Positions 1 to 11,109 of a stretch of 64,000 nucleotides of DNA are shown here, one piece after another. The position numbers and the translations under genes were made by a program. Below the pieces are notes generated by a model. It ran no database searches. It was not told the DNA's origin and saw only the letters and a program-made list of their open reading frames with translations. Source of the DNA: Pseudomonadota bacterium (GTDB lineage Bacteria; Pseudomonadota; Gammaproteobacteria; Steroidobacterales; Steroidobacteraceae); assembly GCA_025356075.1 (NCBI GenBank), contig JANXUT010000019.1:1-64000 (forward strand), given 5' to 3'. How positions within the stretch are numbered: the first letter of the stretch is position 1; every line of letters begins with the position of its first letter.

Positions 1-1404
<1,404 letters not shown>

Positions 1405-1441
1405 GGTGTCTACCCCTTGTCCCGGCATAAAACAGCCGCGC

Positions 1442-1470
1442 ATTTTACACAGACCACGATGGCAACCCAA
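1442..1470 (-). promoter_or_regulatory. Possible internal rpoD promoter
   Basis: In the dnaG-rpoD gap on the reverse strand, TTGGGT (1470-1465) and TAAAAT (1447-1442) are 17 bp apart. A start site near 1435 would give a leader of about 30 nt to the TTG start at 1404. Internal rpoD promoters are known in this operon in other bacteria. No experimental support; weak -35 match. Confidence 0.3.
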
Positions 1471-1573
1471 GGTTCGATGCTGAAAATCGGGCCATTGTCA
1501 ATAATCGTGCCGCCGGCGACCGCGGACCGCCGACGAGCCGTGAATATCGCTCCGGGCAGCCCCGGCACGCCGG

Positions 1574-3376
1574 TCAGCCGGGCGCGCGCGGCGGGCGGCG
1601 CAGCGACTGCAGGTCGCGCATTTCCCGCTTCTCGTCCTCATCAAGGCCCGTCGTCTCGGCCCGGGCGATGAGCTCATCGAGCCGCCGTTCGGGGCCTGCC
1701 CCGGAGACGAGGCGGGCGACGGCGCCCGCGAGTTCGCGCTTGATCGCGCTTTCCTCGAGCTCGGGCAGCGGCCAGGCGGCCAGTTCCTCGAGCCGGGCGT
1801 GCTCCGGGCGCTCGCGCCAGCGCTCCACGAACTGCGCCGGGGATAAATGAGGGTCGGCCTGCGCCGTTTCAATGAGCTCGGCCAGCACCTCGAGGCCCCG
1901 GTCGCCGCTCGCGCGCAGCTGCTCCGGCTCCTCGATGACGCCGGCGACGCTCGGGTTCTGCAGCACCCGCGCGATGGCCTGGCTGATGAGCGTGCCACGC
2001 CCGCCCGAGGCCGAACGCATGAGCGGGCGCAGGGGCGGGGCGCCCGAGCGCGCCGGTGCCCCGCCATCGCCAAGCGCGAGCAGCTGCGCGAGCCGCGGCG
2101 CCGGCATCCGCACCTCGCGCGCAAGGCGCTCGATCAGGAGTTCCCGGTAGATACCCTCCGGGATCCGCGCGATGAGCGGCTTCGCCATCTCGCCGAGCCG
2201 GGCGCGGCCGTCGACGCTCGTGAGGTCGTTCTCGGCGGCGAGGTGCGTGACCAGGTACTCCGAGAGCGGCAGCGCGTTCTCGAGCCTCGCCTCGAACGCC
2301 TCGCTCCCCTCGGCCGCGACCAGCGTGTCGGGGTCGTGGCCGTCGGGGAGGAACATGAACTTGAGCTGCCGGCCCTGCTTGGCTTCCGGCAGGCACGTCT
2401 CGAGCGCGCGCCACGCGGCCTGGCGCCCGGCGCGGTCGCCATCGAAGCAGAAGACGACGTTGCTGGTCACGCGCAGCATCCGGTTCAGGTGCTCAGGAGT
2501 CGTCGCCGTCCCCAAGGTCGCGACGGCGTAGTGGATGCCGGCCTGCGCGAGCCGGACGACGTCCATGTAGCCCTCGACCACGAGCAAGCGCTCGATGTTC
2601 CTGAGCTGCTGGCGCGCCTCGTAGAGCCCATAGAGCTCCCGACCCTTGTGGAAGAGCGGCGTCTCGGGGGAGTTCAGGTACTTCGGTTCCCCGGTGTCGA
2701 TCACGCGGCCGCCGAAGCCGACCACGCGGCCGCGCGAATCGCGGATCGGGAACATCACCCGGTCGCGGAACCGGTCGTAGTAGCCGGGCCCCGTCGATTT
2801 CTGCTGGTCGGGATTTCGCTCGATGATGAAGCCGGCCGTGAAAAGCGCCTGCCGCCCGGCCTCCGTCGCGCCGAAGGTCTTCAAGAGCCCGTCCCAGCCG
2901 GGCGGGGCGTAGCCGAGGTGGTAGCGCGCGGCCGTCTCACCGACGAGCCCGCGGCCCTTCAGGTAGTCCTTGGCGCGCTCCGAATCCTTCAGCTGGTCGC
3001 GGTAGTGCTGGTCGATGGCCTGGGTGAGGGCGAAGAGGTCGTCCTGCATCCGGTCGCGCGGATCGGCACCGCCGCCCTCGCGCGGAACCTCAAGCCCCGC
3101 GCGGCTCGCGAGCTCCTCGACCGCCTCGGGAAAGCCGAGCCGGTCGTGCTCCATCAGGAAGCTGAGCGCGGTGCCGTGCACGCCGCAGCCGAAGCAATGG
3201 TAGAACTGCTTGGTCTGCGAGACGGTGAAGGAGGGGGTCTTCTCGCCGTGGAACGGGCAGTTGGCCTTCCACTCGCGGCCGGCTTTTTTCAGCTCAATGC
3301 GGCTGCCGATCACCTCGACGATGTCCGTCCGGGCGATCAGTTCATCGATGAATGCGCGTGGAATCCGGCCAGCCAA
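1574..3376 (-). CDS. dnaG: DNA primase DnaG
   Basis: Synthesises RNA primers for replication together with DnaB helicase. The 600-residue product has the N-terminal zinc-binding domain (CPFHGEKTPSF, then CFGCG about 20 residues later). The catalytic core follows, with the TOPRIM acidic motifs (VVEGYMDVV, FCFDGDRAG) and the basic segment DRFRDRVMFPI. A helical C-terminal domain presumably contacts DnaB. Length fits gammaproteobacterial DnaG (about 580-660). It lies between the yqeY-like gene (20 bp upstream) and rpoD (about 145-170 bp downstream) in the rpsU-dnaG-rpoD operon. The ATG at 3376 directly precedes the conserved N-terminus (IPRAFIDELIARTDIVEVI). Confidence 0.97.
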   Translation of the reverse strand: MAGRIPRAFIDELIARTDIVEVIGSRIELKKAGREWKANCPFHGEKTPSFTVSQTKQFYHCFGCGVHGTALSFLMEHDRLGFPEAVEELASRAGLEVPREGGGADPRDRMQDDLFALTQAIDQHYRDQLKDSERAKDYLKGRGLVGETAARYHLGYAPPGWDGLLKTFGATEAGRQALFTAGFIIERNPDQQKSTGPGYYDRFRDRVMFPIRDSRGRVVGFGGRVIDTGEPKYLNSPETPLFHKGRELYGLYEARQQLRNIERLLVVEGYMDVVRLAQAGIHYAVATLGTATTPEHLNRMLRVTSNVVFCFDGDRAGRQAAWRALETCLPEAKQGRQLKFMFLPDGHDPDTLVAAEGSEAFEARLENALPLSEYLVTHLAAENDLTSVDGRARLGEMAKPLIARIPEGIYRELLIERLAREVRMPAPRLAQLLALGDGGAPARSGAPPLRPLMRSASGGRGTLISQAIARVLQNPSVAGVIEEPEQLRASGDRGLEVLAELIETAQADPHLSPAQFVERWRERPEHARLEELAAWPLPELEESAIKRELAGAVARLVSGAGPERRLDELIARAETTGLDEDEKREMRDLQSLRRPPRAPG

Positions 3377-3396
3377 TCCCGGCCTCCGAGCGCCGC

Positions 3397-3843
3397 TCAG
3401 CCGGCGAGCAGCGCCTTGATGCGGGCGCCGACGGCGCCCATGTCGGCACGGCCGGCGGCCTTGCCCTTCACGATCGCCATGACCTTGCCCATGTCCTTCA
3501 CGGACGCTGCGCCGGTCGCGGCAATCGCTTCCTTGATGAGTGCGTCGAGGTCGCCCGCCGAGAGCTGCGCGGGCAGGTAGCCCGTGAGCGCCGCGATCTC
3601 GGCGGTTTCCTTGGCGACGAGGTCGGCGCGGTTGCCGGCCTCGAACTGCACCACGGATTCCTTGCGCTGCTTGATCATCTTCTCGATGACCGAGAGGGTC
3701 TGCGCGTCATCGAGCGTGATGCGCTCGTCGACCTCGCGCTGCTTGATCGCGGCCTGCAGCATGCGGATCAGCGACAGGCGTTCCTTCTCGCCGGCGCGCA
3801 TCGCCGCCTTCATGTCGTCCGTGATCTGCTCGCGTAGCGTCAT
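3397..3843 (-). CDS. YqeY/GatB-domain protein
   Basis: Small protein of the YqeY (GatB/YqeY) family, which shares a fold with the tRNA-binding tail of amidotransferase subunit GatB; its cellular role is not established. Diagnostic segments are DDMKAAMRAGEKERL, AAIKQREVDERI, IEKMIKQRKESV, LTGYLPAQLS and the C-terminal VGARIKALLAG. The ATG at 3843 was chosen because MTLREQITDDMK matches the family N-terminus; an ATG at 3855 and a TTG at 3858 are also in frame. It sits between rpsU and dnaG on the same strand, a common insertion in this operon. 148 residues, the usual family length. Confidence 0.92.
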   Translation of the reverse strand: MTLREQITDDMKAAMRAGEKERLSLIRMLQAAIKQREVDERITLDDAQTLSVIEKMIKQRKESVVQFEAGNRADLVAKETAEIAALTGYLPAQLSAGDLDALIKEAIAATGAASVKDMGKVMAIVKGKAAGRADMGAVGARIKALLAG

Positions 3844-3864
3844 TGCGCCACTCATCAAGGCGGG

Positions 3865-4074
3865 TCAGCGCGGAGCGCGCATGCCCTCGCGCGAGATCCG
3901 CTTCAGGTGGCGCTTAACGGCAGCCGCCTTCTTGCGCTTACGTTCCTGGGTCGGCTTCTCGTAGAATTCGCGGCGCCGTAGCTCGGTGAGGACGCCAGCC
4001 TTCTCGCAGGCTCGCTTGAAACGCCGCAGCGCGGCGTCGAAGTACTCGTTCTCGCGGACACGTACGCTCGGCAT
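3865..4074 (-). CDS. rpsU: 30S ribosomal protein S21
   Basis: Small basic ribosomal protein of the 30S subunit, needed for efficient initiation. The 69-residue product [19 protein letters not shown]... carries the S21 core ([26 protein letters not shown]) and a lysine/arginine-rich tail. The start at 4074 follows a GAGGAAGG ribosome site; the frame is open farther upstream but that extension has no S21 similarity. It is the promoter-proximal gene of the rpsU-yqeY-dnaG-rpoD operon and is divergent from tsaD, the classic arrangement. Confidence 0.96.
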   Translation of the reverse strand: MPSVRVRENEYFDAALRRFKRACEKAGVLTELRRREFYEKPTQERKRKKAAAVKRHLKRISREGMRAPR

Positions 4075-4224
4075 TGAGATCGACCTTCCTCGGGTAAGAC
4101 CCGGCCAAGCGCCGGGCACAGAGCCGGCAAGTCTACGGATGTCACCCCTGAAAATCAAAAGCGCCGCTGCCCCGCCCGGCTTTCACCGGCGCCGCGCCGC
4201 GCCCGCCGCCCGCGGGGCCCGGCC

Positions 4225-5292
4225 GTGAGGGTACTGGCGGTTGAATCCTCGTGCGATGAGACGGCGGTCGCCGTCTATGAGGGTGGCCGCGGCCTCCTCG
4301 CGCACCGCGTCTACACGCAGACGGACCTGCACGAGATCTGGGGTGGGGTGGTCCCGGAACTCGCCTCGCGCGACCACGTGAGGCGACTCGCGCCGATGAT
4401 CGTCGCGACGCTCGCCGACGCGAAGCTTCGTCGGGAAGACATCGACGGAGTGGCATACACGGCCGGTCCCGGGCTGATTGGGGCGCTCCTGGTGGGGGCT
4501 GGAGTGGCCACCGGGCTCGCATATGCATGGAAAGTGCCGGTTGTCGGCATCCATCACCTCGAGGGTCACCTGCTCGCGCCGATGCTCGAGCCGACGCCCC
4601 CGGCCTTTCCGTACCTCGCGCTCCTGGTATCCGGGGGCCATACGATGCTGGTCGATGTGCTCGGGGTCGGGCGCTACCGGGTGCTGGGCGAGTCGCTCGA
4701 CGATGCGGCGGGGGAGGCCTTCGACAAGACCGCGAAGCTCCTCGGGCTCCCCTATCCCGGCGGCAGCCGCCTGGCTGAGCTTGCCGAGACGGGCCGTCCC
4801 GGCGTCTTCCAGTTCCCGCGACCGATGCTCGACCGGCCCGGCTTCGATTTCAGCTTCAGCGGCCTCAAGACCGCGGCGCTCCTGGCGCTTCGCGGCCATG
4901 AGAACGACCCCGTCGCGCGCGCGGACCTGGCGCGCGGCTTCGAGGAGGCGATCGTCGAGACGCTCGCGACGAAGACCCGGCGGGCGCTTCGCGCGACGGG
5001 ACGGCAGATACTCATCGTCGCGGGCGGCGTCGGCGCCAACCGGCGCCTGCGGCAGCGGCTCGCCGAGGTCGCGCAGGCCGAGGGCGCCAGGACCTCCTAC
5101 CCGCGCGCGGAGTTCTGCACCGACAATGCCGCGATGATCGCCTACGCGGGCGAGGCCAGGCTCGCGCTTGGCGAGCGCGGCGGCCTGCCGGCGCTGGCGC
5201 GCGCGCGCTGGCCTTTGGAGGAGCTCGGCCCGCCCGCAGAGTCCGCAGTGCACGCGCCCATCACCACTGGTAGGGTGCCGGGCCGAGGTTAA
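4225..5292 (+). CDS. tsaD: tRNA N6-threonylcarbamoyladenosine transferase subunit TsaD
   Basis: Transfers the threonylcarbamoyl group to A37 of ANN-decoding tRNAs as part of the TsaBDE complex in the cytoplasm. Kae1/TsaD motifs are present: N-terminal [15 protein letters not shown], the metal-binding [12 protein letters not shown] histidines, [11 protein letters not shown], and the nucleotide-binding [13 protein letters not shown] near the C-terminus. Start is a GTG at 4225, directly before the conserved [12 protein letters not shown]. 355 residues; the last 20 or so ([10 protein letters not shown]...) extend slightly past the usual end. Divergent from rpsU with a 150-bp gap, as in many gammaproteobacteria. 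Confidence 0.97.
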   Translation: MRVLAVESSCDETAVAVYEGGRGLLAHRVYTQTDLHEIWGGVVPELASRDHVRRLAPMIVATLADAKLRREDIDGVAYTAGPGLIGALLVGAGVATGLAYAWKVPVVGIHHLEGHLLAPMLEPTPPAFPYLALLVSGGHTMLVDVLGVGRYRVLGESLDDAAGEAFDKTAKLLGLPYPGGSRLAELAETGRPGVFQFPRPMLDRPGFDFSFSGLKTAALLALRGHENDPVARADLARGFEEAIVETLATKTRRALRATGRQILIVAGGVGANRRLRQRLAEVAQAEGARTSYPRAEFCTDNAAMIAYAGEARLALGERGGLPALARARWPLEELGPPAESAVHAPITTGRVPGRG

Positions 5293-5314
5293 TTTCGCCG
5301 AGGAGAGCGCATCG

Positions 5315-5683
5315 ATGGGTGACCGGATTTTCGTGCGAGACCTTCGGACCGAAACGATCATCGGCATCTTCGACTGGGAGCGGAAGGTCCGGCAGACGCT
5401 GAGCTTCGACCTCGAATTCCCGGGCGACATCCGTCGCGCCGCCAAGTCCGACCGGATCGAGGACACGCTCAACTACAAGTCCGTCGCCAAGCGCGTGCTG
5501 GCCTTCGTCGAGGCGAGCGAGTGCCACCTCGTCGAGACGCTCGCCGAGCAGGTCGCGCTGCTGATCCTCAAAGAGTTCGCGGTCGAGTGGGTCAAGGTGA
5601 CGCTCAACAAGCCCGGCGCACTCAGGGGCAGCCGCGACGTCGGCGTCGAGATCGAGCGCTCGCGCGCCGACTACGACTTCTGA
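5315..5683 (+). CDS. folB: Dihydroneopterin aldolase FolB
   Basis: Folate-pathway enzyme converting 7,8-dihydroneopterin to 6-hydroxymethyl-dihydropterin and glycolaldehyde. The 122-residue product has the FolB landmarks: IGIFDWERKVRQTL near the N-terminus, DTLNYKSVAKRVLAFVE in the middle, HLVETLAEQVA, and the C-terminal VTLNKPGALRGSRDVGVEIER with the conserved lysine. The ATG at 5315 lies 10-14 nt after a GGAG; the frame is open farther upstream inside tsaD, but without FolB similarity. Fourteen bases upstream of folK, so likely co-transcribed with it as two consecutive pathway steps. Confidence 0.95.
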   Translation: MGDRIFVRDLRTETIIGIFDWERKVRQTLSFDLEFPGDIRRAAKSDRIEDTLNYKSVAKRVLAFVEASECHLVETLAEQVALLILKEFAVEWVKVTLNKPGALRGSRDVGVEIERSRADYDF

Positions 5684-5697
5684 CGACGGTCGTTGCG

Positions 5698-6228
5698 ATG
5701 AGCGGAACCACAACGACGGCGCCGCGGGTCGCCGTGTACGTCTCGGCGGGCTCGAACGTCTCGCCGCTCGAGAGCCTGACGAAGGCGCTCGTGGCGCTGA
5801 GGCTGCGCTTCCCCGACCTCAGCGTCTCGCCCGCGTACGCCAACAGCGCCGTGGGCTTTCAGGGCGCCGACTTCATCAACCTGGCGCTCGGCTTCACGAC
5901 CGAACTCAGCCTCACCGCCGTCCTCGCTGAGCTGCATGCGGTCGAGGCGCTGTGCGGCCGCGGCCGCACGGAAGCCAAATGGGCGCCGAGGCGCATGGAC
6001 CTCGACGTGCTCCTCTATGGCGAGCTCGTGGGCGAATTCCCGGGCGCGAAGCTGCCGCGACCGGACCTCACCCGGCGCGCCTACATGCTGGGGCCGCTCG
6101 CGGCGATCGCGCCTGCGGTCGTGCACCCCGTGCTCAAGCGCACGATCGCCGAGCTCTGGGCCGGGTTCGATCGGGCGGCGCATCCGCTCAGGCCCGTGAA
6201 GCTGCCGGATCCGGGGCCGCCGGCGTGA
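5698..6228 (+). CDS. folK: 2-amino-4-hydroxy-6-hydroxymethyldihydropteridine pyrophosphokinase FolK
   Basis: HPPK transfers pyrophosphate from ATP to the FolB product, making the substrate of dihydropteroate synthase. The 176-residue protein shows the HPPK fold signatures: VYVSAGSNVSPLESL at the N-terminus, FINLALGFTTEL, and the catalytic segment RRMDLDVLLYG with its two metal-binding aspartates, followed by LPRPDLTRRAYMLGPLAAIAP. The ATG at 5698 gives the expected N-terminus. Immediately downstream of folB, forming a two-gene folate unit; convergent with the SDR gene downstream. Confidence 0.95.
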   Translation: MSGTTTTAPRVAVYVSAGSNVSPLESLTKALVALRLRFPDLSVSPAYANSAVGFQGADFINLALGFTTELSLTAVLAELHAVEALCGRGRTEAKWAPRRMDLDVLLYGELVGEFPGAKLPRPDLTRRAYMLGPLAAIAPAVVHPVLKRTIAELWAGFDRAAHPLRPVKLPDPGPPA

Positions 6229-6245
6229 ACGGCACGGGCGGGGGG

Positions 6246-7007
6246 CTACAGCCCGCCGACCGAGCGACCGCCGTCGATCGCGAGCACCTGGCCCGTGACG
6301 TACGGTGCGTCCTTCACGAAGAAGAGCGCGGCGCGCGCGACGTCCTCGGGAGTCCCGAAGCGCTTCAGCGCCGTGCGCTCGATGATGCGCGCCTTCAAGG
6401 TCGCGTCCAGCTCGCCCTCCGGCCAGAGAACAGGGCCGGGCGCGATCGCATTGACGCGCACCTCGGGCGCGAGCTCGCGCGCCAGCGACTTCGTCAGCAT
6501 CACGAGGCCAGCCTTCGCGGCCGAATACACCGGATGGCGCTTGAGCGGCCGGGAAGCGTGGATGTCGACCATGTTGAGCACGAGGCCGCGCCGCGCTTTC
6601 AGCGCCGCCGCGGCGGCCTGCGTCAGGAAGAGCGGCGCGCGCAGGTTCGAGCCGATGAGGTCATCGAAGGCCGCTGCCGTCACCGCGCCGAACGGCGTCG
6701 GATAGAAGGTGGACGCGTTGTTGATGAGTACATCGAGCCGGCCGAACGCGGCGAGCGTGGCCGCGACGATGCCGGGGAGCGCGGCGAGATCGAGGAGGTC
6801 CGCGCGGTGGATCGCGGCGGAGCCCGCGCGCGCGGCGTTGAGCTCCGCTGCCAGCCGTTCGGCATCGGCGCGCGAGGCACGGTAGTGAATGAGGATGCTG
6901 GCGCCCTCGGCGTGCAGGCGCCTCGCGATCGCGGCACCGAGCCTGCGCGCCCCGCCGGTGACGAGCACCGCCTGGTCGGCGAGCGGCAGGGCGGGGCTGG
7001 GCGGCAT
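6246..7007 (-). CDS. Pteridine reductase-like short-chain dehydrogenase
   Basis: NADPH-dependent SDR of the pteridine reductase (PTR1/FolM-like) type, expected to reduce dihydropterin or dihydrofolate-related substrates. The Rossmann motif is TGGARRLG, with arginines where classical SDRs have small residues, as in PTR1. The NNAS motif is present (LINNASTFYPT), and the catalytic centre is Asp-Tyr-Lys rather than Ser-Tyr-Lys (MVDIHASRP then YSAAKAG), the PTR1 hallmark. 253 residues. It ends 17 bp from folK, so it is convergent with the folate genes, which fits a pterin substrate. Exact substrate is inferred. Confidence 0.85.
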   Translation of the reverse strand: MPPSPALPLADQAVLVTGGARRLGAAIARRLHAEGASILIHYRASRADAERLAAELNAARAGSAAIHRADLLDLAALPGIVAATLAAFGRLDVLINNASTFYPTPFGAVTAAAFDDLIGSNLRAPLFLTQAAAAALKARRGLVLNMVDIHASRPLKRHPVYSAAKAGLVMLTKSLARELAPEVRVNAIAPGPVLWPEGELDATLKARIIERTALKRFGTPEDVARAALFFVKDAPYVTGQVLAIDGGRSVGGL

Positions 7008-7048
7008 GCATTCAGGATACCCGTGCGCCGCGCGGCGGCGCCACCGGC

Positions 7049-8224
7049 ATGAGCTCGCTCGTGCCGCTCACCGCGCCCGAGCGCGAGCACGAGGCGCGCG
7101 TGAGTGCGCTCATCGGGAGGGAACTCGAGGCCGCCGGCGGCTGGCTGCCGTTCGCACGCTACATGGAGCTCGCGCTCTACGCGCCGGGACTCGGCTACTA
7201 CGCTGCCGGTGCCCACAAGCTCGGGGCGGGCGGCGATTTCGTGACGGCGCCGGAGCTCTCGGCGGTGTTCGGCCGCTCGCTCGCGACCCAGTCGGCCGAG
7301 GTGCTCGGCGCGCTCGGCGGCGGGGAGATCCTCGAGCTTGGCGCCGGCAGCGGCGCGCTCGCCGTCGACCTCCTCGGCGAACTTGCGCGCCTTCACTCCC
7401 TGCCCGCCCGCTACCGCATCCTCGAGCCGAGCCCGGAGCTTCGCGAGCGCCAGCGCGAGCGCTTGGGCGCGCTGCCCGCGGCGCAGCGCGAGCGCATCGA
7501 GTGGCTCGAGGCCGTGCCGACGACGCCCTTCGAGGGCCTCGTGCTTGCGAACGAGGTCATGGACGCGCTCCCGGTGGAGCGGTTCCGGCGGACAGCGCAG
7601 GGAATCGCGGCGCTCGGCGTCGGCCGCGAGCAGGGGCGCTTCGCCTGGGTCGCCCGCCCCGCCGACGCTGCGCTCGTGGCGGAGGTTGAGGCCCTCGAGC
7701 TCGCGCGCGGCGCGCCGTTTCAGGCCGGCTACGAGAGCGAGATCTGCCCGTCGCTCGGCGCGTGGGTCGGGGCGGTCACGGCACCACTCGCGCGCGGGGT
7801 CGCGCTGCTTATCGACTACGGCCTCGCGCGCTCGGGCTACTACTCACCCGAGCGGCACGGCGGCACGTTCGCCTGCTATCACCGGCAGCTGCGCCACGAG
7901 GACCCGTTTCTCAACGTCGGGCTCCAGGACCTGACCGCCTGGGTCGACTTCACGCGGGTGGCGGAGGCGGGCGTCGCGGCCGGGCTGGAAGTCGCGGGCT
8001 ACACGACCCAGGCGAACTTCCTGCTCGCGCTCAAGTTCGAGGAGCACCTTGCGGCGCTGCGCGCCGAGTCGGACCCAACACGCGCCCCGCTCCTCGGTCG
8101 CAGCGCGTTAAGGCTCGTGCTGCCGACCGAGATGGGCGAGAGCTTTAAGTGCATCGCGCTCGCGCGCGGCTACGAGCGGGGGCTCGGCGGCTTCGCGCTC
8201 AAGGACTTTACGGCGTCTCTTTAG
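7049..8224 (+). CDS. MidA/NDUFAF7-family SAM-dependent methyltransferase
   Basis: COG1565-type class I methyltransferase; the mitochondrial homologue NDUFAF7/MidA dimethylates an arginine in a complex I subunit, while the bacterial target is unknown. Family landmarks: [32 protein letters not shown], the SAM-binding [31 protein letters not shown], and [24 protein letters not shown] near the C-terminus. 391 residues, typical length. Divergent from the SDR gene with 41 bp between starts; its 3' end overlaps the convergent cca gene by 17 bp. Confidence 0.9.
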   Translation: MSSLVPLTAPEREHEARVSALIGRELEAAGGWLPFARYMELALYAPGLGYYAAGAHKLGAGGDFVTAPELSAVFGRSLATQSAEVLGALGGGEILELGAGSGALAVDLLGELARLHSLPARYRILEPSPELRERQRERLGALPAAQRERIEWLEAVPTTPFEGLVLANEVMDALPVERFRRTAQGIAALGVGREQGRFAWVARPADAALVAEVEALELARGAPFQAGYESEICPSLGAWVGAVTAPLARGVALLIDYGLARSGYYSPERHGGTFACYHRQLRHEDPFLNVGLQDLTAWVDFTRVAEAGVAAGLEVAGYTTQANFLLALKFEEHLAALRAESDPTRAPLLGRSALRLVLPTEMGESFKCIALARGYERGLGGFALKDFTASL

Positions 8225-9449
8225 CGGGGCGCGTCGCGCAAAGCGCGGTCAGCGCCGCGAGCCTCAACGTCCTCAGCCGCGTGCCGATCTCGGCGCCCGC
8301 GAGCGAGTCGCGCTCGGCGGCGGGCAGGGCGATGGCTTGTGCGGCGCGATGTGCCGCGCGCAGGAACTCGCCCTGCGGATACGGGCGCGTCGCGAACCCG
8401 GTCCGGCCGCGCGCGTCGGCCTCGCAGGCGAGGAGGAACTCCTCGAACCGCGCGGGCCGTCGAAGCGCATCGGCGCGCTCGATGAGATCGAGCAACGTCC
8501 CGGGCCTGAGCTCGAGCGCGCGGTGGCAGAGGCCGTGGAAGCGCGCGACCAGCACGGCGAGCTCGCGGAACTCCGTCGGGATCTTGAGCCGCTCGGCGAG
8601 CGCCTCGACGAGCGTGACGCTGCGCTCCTCGTGGCCGGTGTGCTTCGGCCACTCGGAGGCGGGCGTCTCGCCCTTGCCGAGGTCGTGGGTCAGCGCGGCG
8701 AAGCGAACGCGCGCCTCGGAACTCAAGGCCGCCGCCGCCTCCAGAACGAGCAGCACGTGCACGCCCGTGTCGATCTCCGGATGCCAGTGCGCCGGCTGCG
8801 GAACGCCCCACAGCCGCTCGAGCTCGGGAAAGATCACTGAAAGCGCCTCGGCCTCCCGCAGCACCTTGATGTAGACCTCGGGCGCGGGCTCGGCGAGCGC
8901 CTTGACGGTCTCCTGCCAGACGCGCTCGGGCACGAGCGCCGCGGCTTCGCCTGCGGCGACCATCGCTCGCATGAGCGCGAGCGTCTCCGGCGCCACGTGA
9001 AAGCCAAGCGGCGCGTAGCGGGCGGCGAAGCGCGCGACCCTCAAGATCCGCACCGGGTCCTCCGCGAATGCCGGCGACACGTGGCGCAGCGTCCGTGCCG
9101 CGAGGTCCGCCGCGCCGCCATAGGGGTCGATGAGCGTGCCGTCGCTGTCCTCGGCGATCGCGTTGATCGTGAGGTCGCGCCGGCCGAGGTCCTCCTCGAG
9201 GGTCACGTCCGGCGAGAAGCGCGTTTCGAAGCCGTGATAGCCGGGTCCGGTCTTGCGCTCGGTGCGCGCGAGCGCGTATTCCTCGTGGCTCGTCGGGTGC
9301 AGGAACACGGGGAACTCCCGCCCGACGCGGCGGTAGCCCTTCGCGATGAGGCCATCGGGGTCGGCGCCGACCACGACCCAGTCGCGCTCCTTCACCTCCC
9401 GTCCGAGGAGCGCATCGCGCACCGCACCGCCGACGAGATAGGTCTTCAT
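8208..9449 (-). CDS. cca: Multifunctional CCA tRNA nucleotidyltransferase with HD phosphohydrolase domain
   Basis: Adds or repairs the 3' CCA end of tRNAs without a template. The N-terminal head has [16 protein letters not shown] and the metal-binding ERDWVVVG. The neck carries [14 protein letters not shown] and [15 protein letters not shown]. The C-terminal part has an HD domain ([13 protein letters not shown], with further histidines around [10 protein letters not shown] and [12 protein letters not shown]), typical of the E. coli-type enzyme with phosphatase/phosphodiesterase activity. 413 residues, close to E. coli Cca. The ATG at 9449 directly precedes the GGAVRD motif. Confidence 0.97.
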   Translation of the reverse strand: MKTYLVGGAVRDALLGREVKERDWVVVGADPDGLIAKGYRRVGREFPVFLHPTSHEEYALARTERKTGPGYHGFETRFSPDVTLEEDLGRRDLTINAIAEDSDGTLIDPYGGAADLAARTLRHVSPAFAEDPVRILRVARFAARYAPLGFHVAPETLALMRAMVAAGEAAALVPERVWQETVKALAEPAPEVYIKVLREAEALSVIFPELERLWGVPQPAHWHPEIDTGVHVLLVLEAAAALSSEARVRFAALTHDLGKGETPASEWPKHTGHEERSVTLVEALAERLKIPTEFRELAVLVARFHGLCHRALELRPGTLLDLIERADALRRPARFEEFLLACEADARGRTGFATRPYPQGEFLRAAHRAAQAIALPAAERDSLAGAEIGTRLRTLRLAALTALCATRPAKETP

Positions 9450-9534
9450 GGAGCGATTCTAGCGGTCGGCCGCGGCAGGCGCAGGCCGCGCTAGACTCGA
9501 GCCGCGAATCCCCTTATCCCCGGTGCACCGACCC

Positions 9535-10581
9535 ATGCCGTTGCGGGTACTGCTGGCCGCATTGACCTGCATCTCGCTTGGCGGCTGCTACGTGCTCGCT
9601 AGCGCGAAGGGCCAGCTCGAGCTCAATGCCCGCCGCGTGCCGATCGCGACGCTGCTCGCGCGGCCGGACACACCCGAGCGGTTGCGCCACTGGCTCGAGG
9701 TCGCGACGAAGGTGCGCGACTTCGCCTCGGCGGAGCTCGGGCTTCCCGACAACAAGAGCTATCGCTCCTACGCCGACGTCGGCCGCCGCTACGTCGTCTG
9801 GAACGTGTTCGCGGCGCCGGAGTTCAGCGTCGACCCGAAGACCTGGTGCTTCCCCGTCGCCGGCTGCGTCGCCTACCGCGGCTACTTCGGCGAGACGCGG
9901 GCGCGGCGCTTCGCCGACGGCCTCAGGGCCAGGGGCTTCGATGCGATGGTCGGAGGGGTCGCCGCCTACTCGACGCTCGGCCATTTCAACGACCCGGTCC
10001 TCAACACGATGCTCGACTGGGATGACCTCGAGCTCGCCGCGCTGCTCTTCCACGAGCTCGCGCACCAGCTCCTCTATGTCAAGAACGACACCGAGTTCGA
10101 CGAGTCATTCGCGAGCGTGGTCGAGAACGAGGGTGTCAAGCGCTGGCTCGGGCACGAGGGCAGGAGCGCCGCGCTCGCGGGCTTCCTCGAGCGGGAGTCG
10201 CGCTACCGGGAGGTCGCGACGCTGCTCGGCGATGCGAGGGCGCGCCTGAAGACGCTCTACGCAAGTTCGCTGCCGCCCGCCGAGCTGAGGCTCAAGAAGC
10301 GCGCCGAGTTCGAGGGCCTGCGCGAGGCCTTCCACGCGAGGCGCGATCAGCTCGGGGCCGGCTACGACTGGATGTTCGGGCCGGAGCTCAACAACGCGAC
10401 CCTCGTGTCGGTCGGGACCTACCAGGGCTGCGCGCCGGGCCTCGAGGCGCGGTTGCGCCGAAGCGCGACGCTCGCTGATTTTTATGCCGAGGCGCGCTCG
10501 CTCGCGCGGTTGTCGCTGGCCGAGCGCCACCGCGCGGTGTGCGCTGAGGTGCCGCCCGCCGGCGCGCCGGCCGCGCGCTAG
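9535..10581 (+). CDS. Putative lipoprotein zinc aminopeptidase (COG4324 type)
   Basis: Predicted envelope-anchored metallopeptidase. The N-terminus (MPLRVLLAALTCISLGGCYV) is a lipoprotein signal with lipobox LGGC. The zincin motif is HELAHQLLY, followed about 10 residues later by EFDESFASVVENEG, which supplies a third acidic ligand. Repeated aromatic and tyrosine-rich patches (YRSYADVGRRYVVWNVF) precede it. This matches the COG4324 putative aminopeptidase family, for which no physiological substrate is established. ATG at 9535 preferred over the upstream GTG at 9523 because it starts exactly at the signal peptide. Ends one base before the convergent NTF2-like gene. Confidence 0.83.
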   Translation: MPLRVLLAALTCISLGGCYVLASAKGQLELNARRVPIATLLARPDTPERLRHWLEVATKVRDFASAELGLPDNKSYRSYADVGRRYVVWNVFAAPEFSVDPKTWCFPVAGCVAYRGYFGETRARRFADGLRARGFDAMVGGVAAYSTLGHFNDPVLNTMLDWDDLELAALLFHELAHQLLYVKNDTEFDESFASVVENEGVKRWLGHEGRSAALAGFLERESRYREVATLLGDARARLKTLYASSLPPAELRLKKRAEFEGLREAFHARRDQLGAGYDWMFGPELNNATLVSVGTYQGCAPGLEARLRRSATLADFYAEARSLARLSLAERHRAVCAEVPPAGAPAAR

Positions 10582-11064
10582 CTAGCGCTCTTCGGTCGCG
10601 GAGGAGACGGCGACGAGTTTTAACTCGCCGCCGCGCCGCTCGACGCGCGCCGTCTCGTGGCTCAACGTCGCGAACGTCCGGCCGCCGGACACGAAGGACT
10701 CGTGTACCTCGCTCTCGACGGTGGCGCCCGGGGGCTCCGTGTCGAGCGTGATCTTGAGGCCCGCGACCCGGTAGTCGTAGCGCTCGAGGTCCCTGAGCGC
10801 CGCGTAGCCGCTCGTCAGCATCTCGACGTATTCGGCGCGCGTCAGCAGAGTGACCTGCTCGTGGCCCTGGATCAGGGCTCTGAGCTCGATGCGGCAGTCA
10901 GCGGCGAGCGCCGCGGTGATGCGCTCGAGGTCGCGCGCACGGGAGGCCTCCTCGACGCTCGCCATGAACGCGCGGACTTCCCGCGCGGACGGCGGCGGCT
11001 CGGCGGCGCTGGCCGCGCGCGCGAGGCTTGCCGAGGCGATGAGGGCGATCAGGAGTGCGCGCAT
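10582..11064 (-). CDS. Secreted SnoaL/NTF2-like domain protein
   Basis: 160-residue protein with a signal peptide (MRALLIALIASASLARAASA). It continues as a compact alpha+beta domain beginning with SAREVRAFMASVEEASRARDL and containing ADCRIEL, TRAEYVEMLTSGY and VESEVHESF. The order of helices then strands suggests the NTF2-like (SnoaL/DUF4440) cone fold, which binds small ligands or has lost catalysis. No catalytic residues can be assigned. Convergent with the metallopeptidase gene, the two stops being adjacent. Function unknown. Confidence 0.62.
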   Translation of the reverse strand: MRALLIALIASASLARAASAAEPPPSAREVRAFMASVEEASRARDLERITAALAADCRIELRALIQGHEQVTLLTRAEYVEMLTSGYAALRDLERYDYRVAGLKITLDTEPPGATVESEVHESFVSGGRTFATLSHETARVERRGGELKLVAVSSATEER

Positions 11065-11109
11065 GAGGGCGAGTGTCTGCCGCGCCCCGGCGGTGGTCTG
11101 AGACCGCCG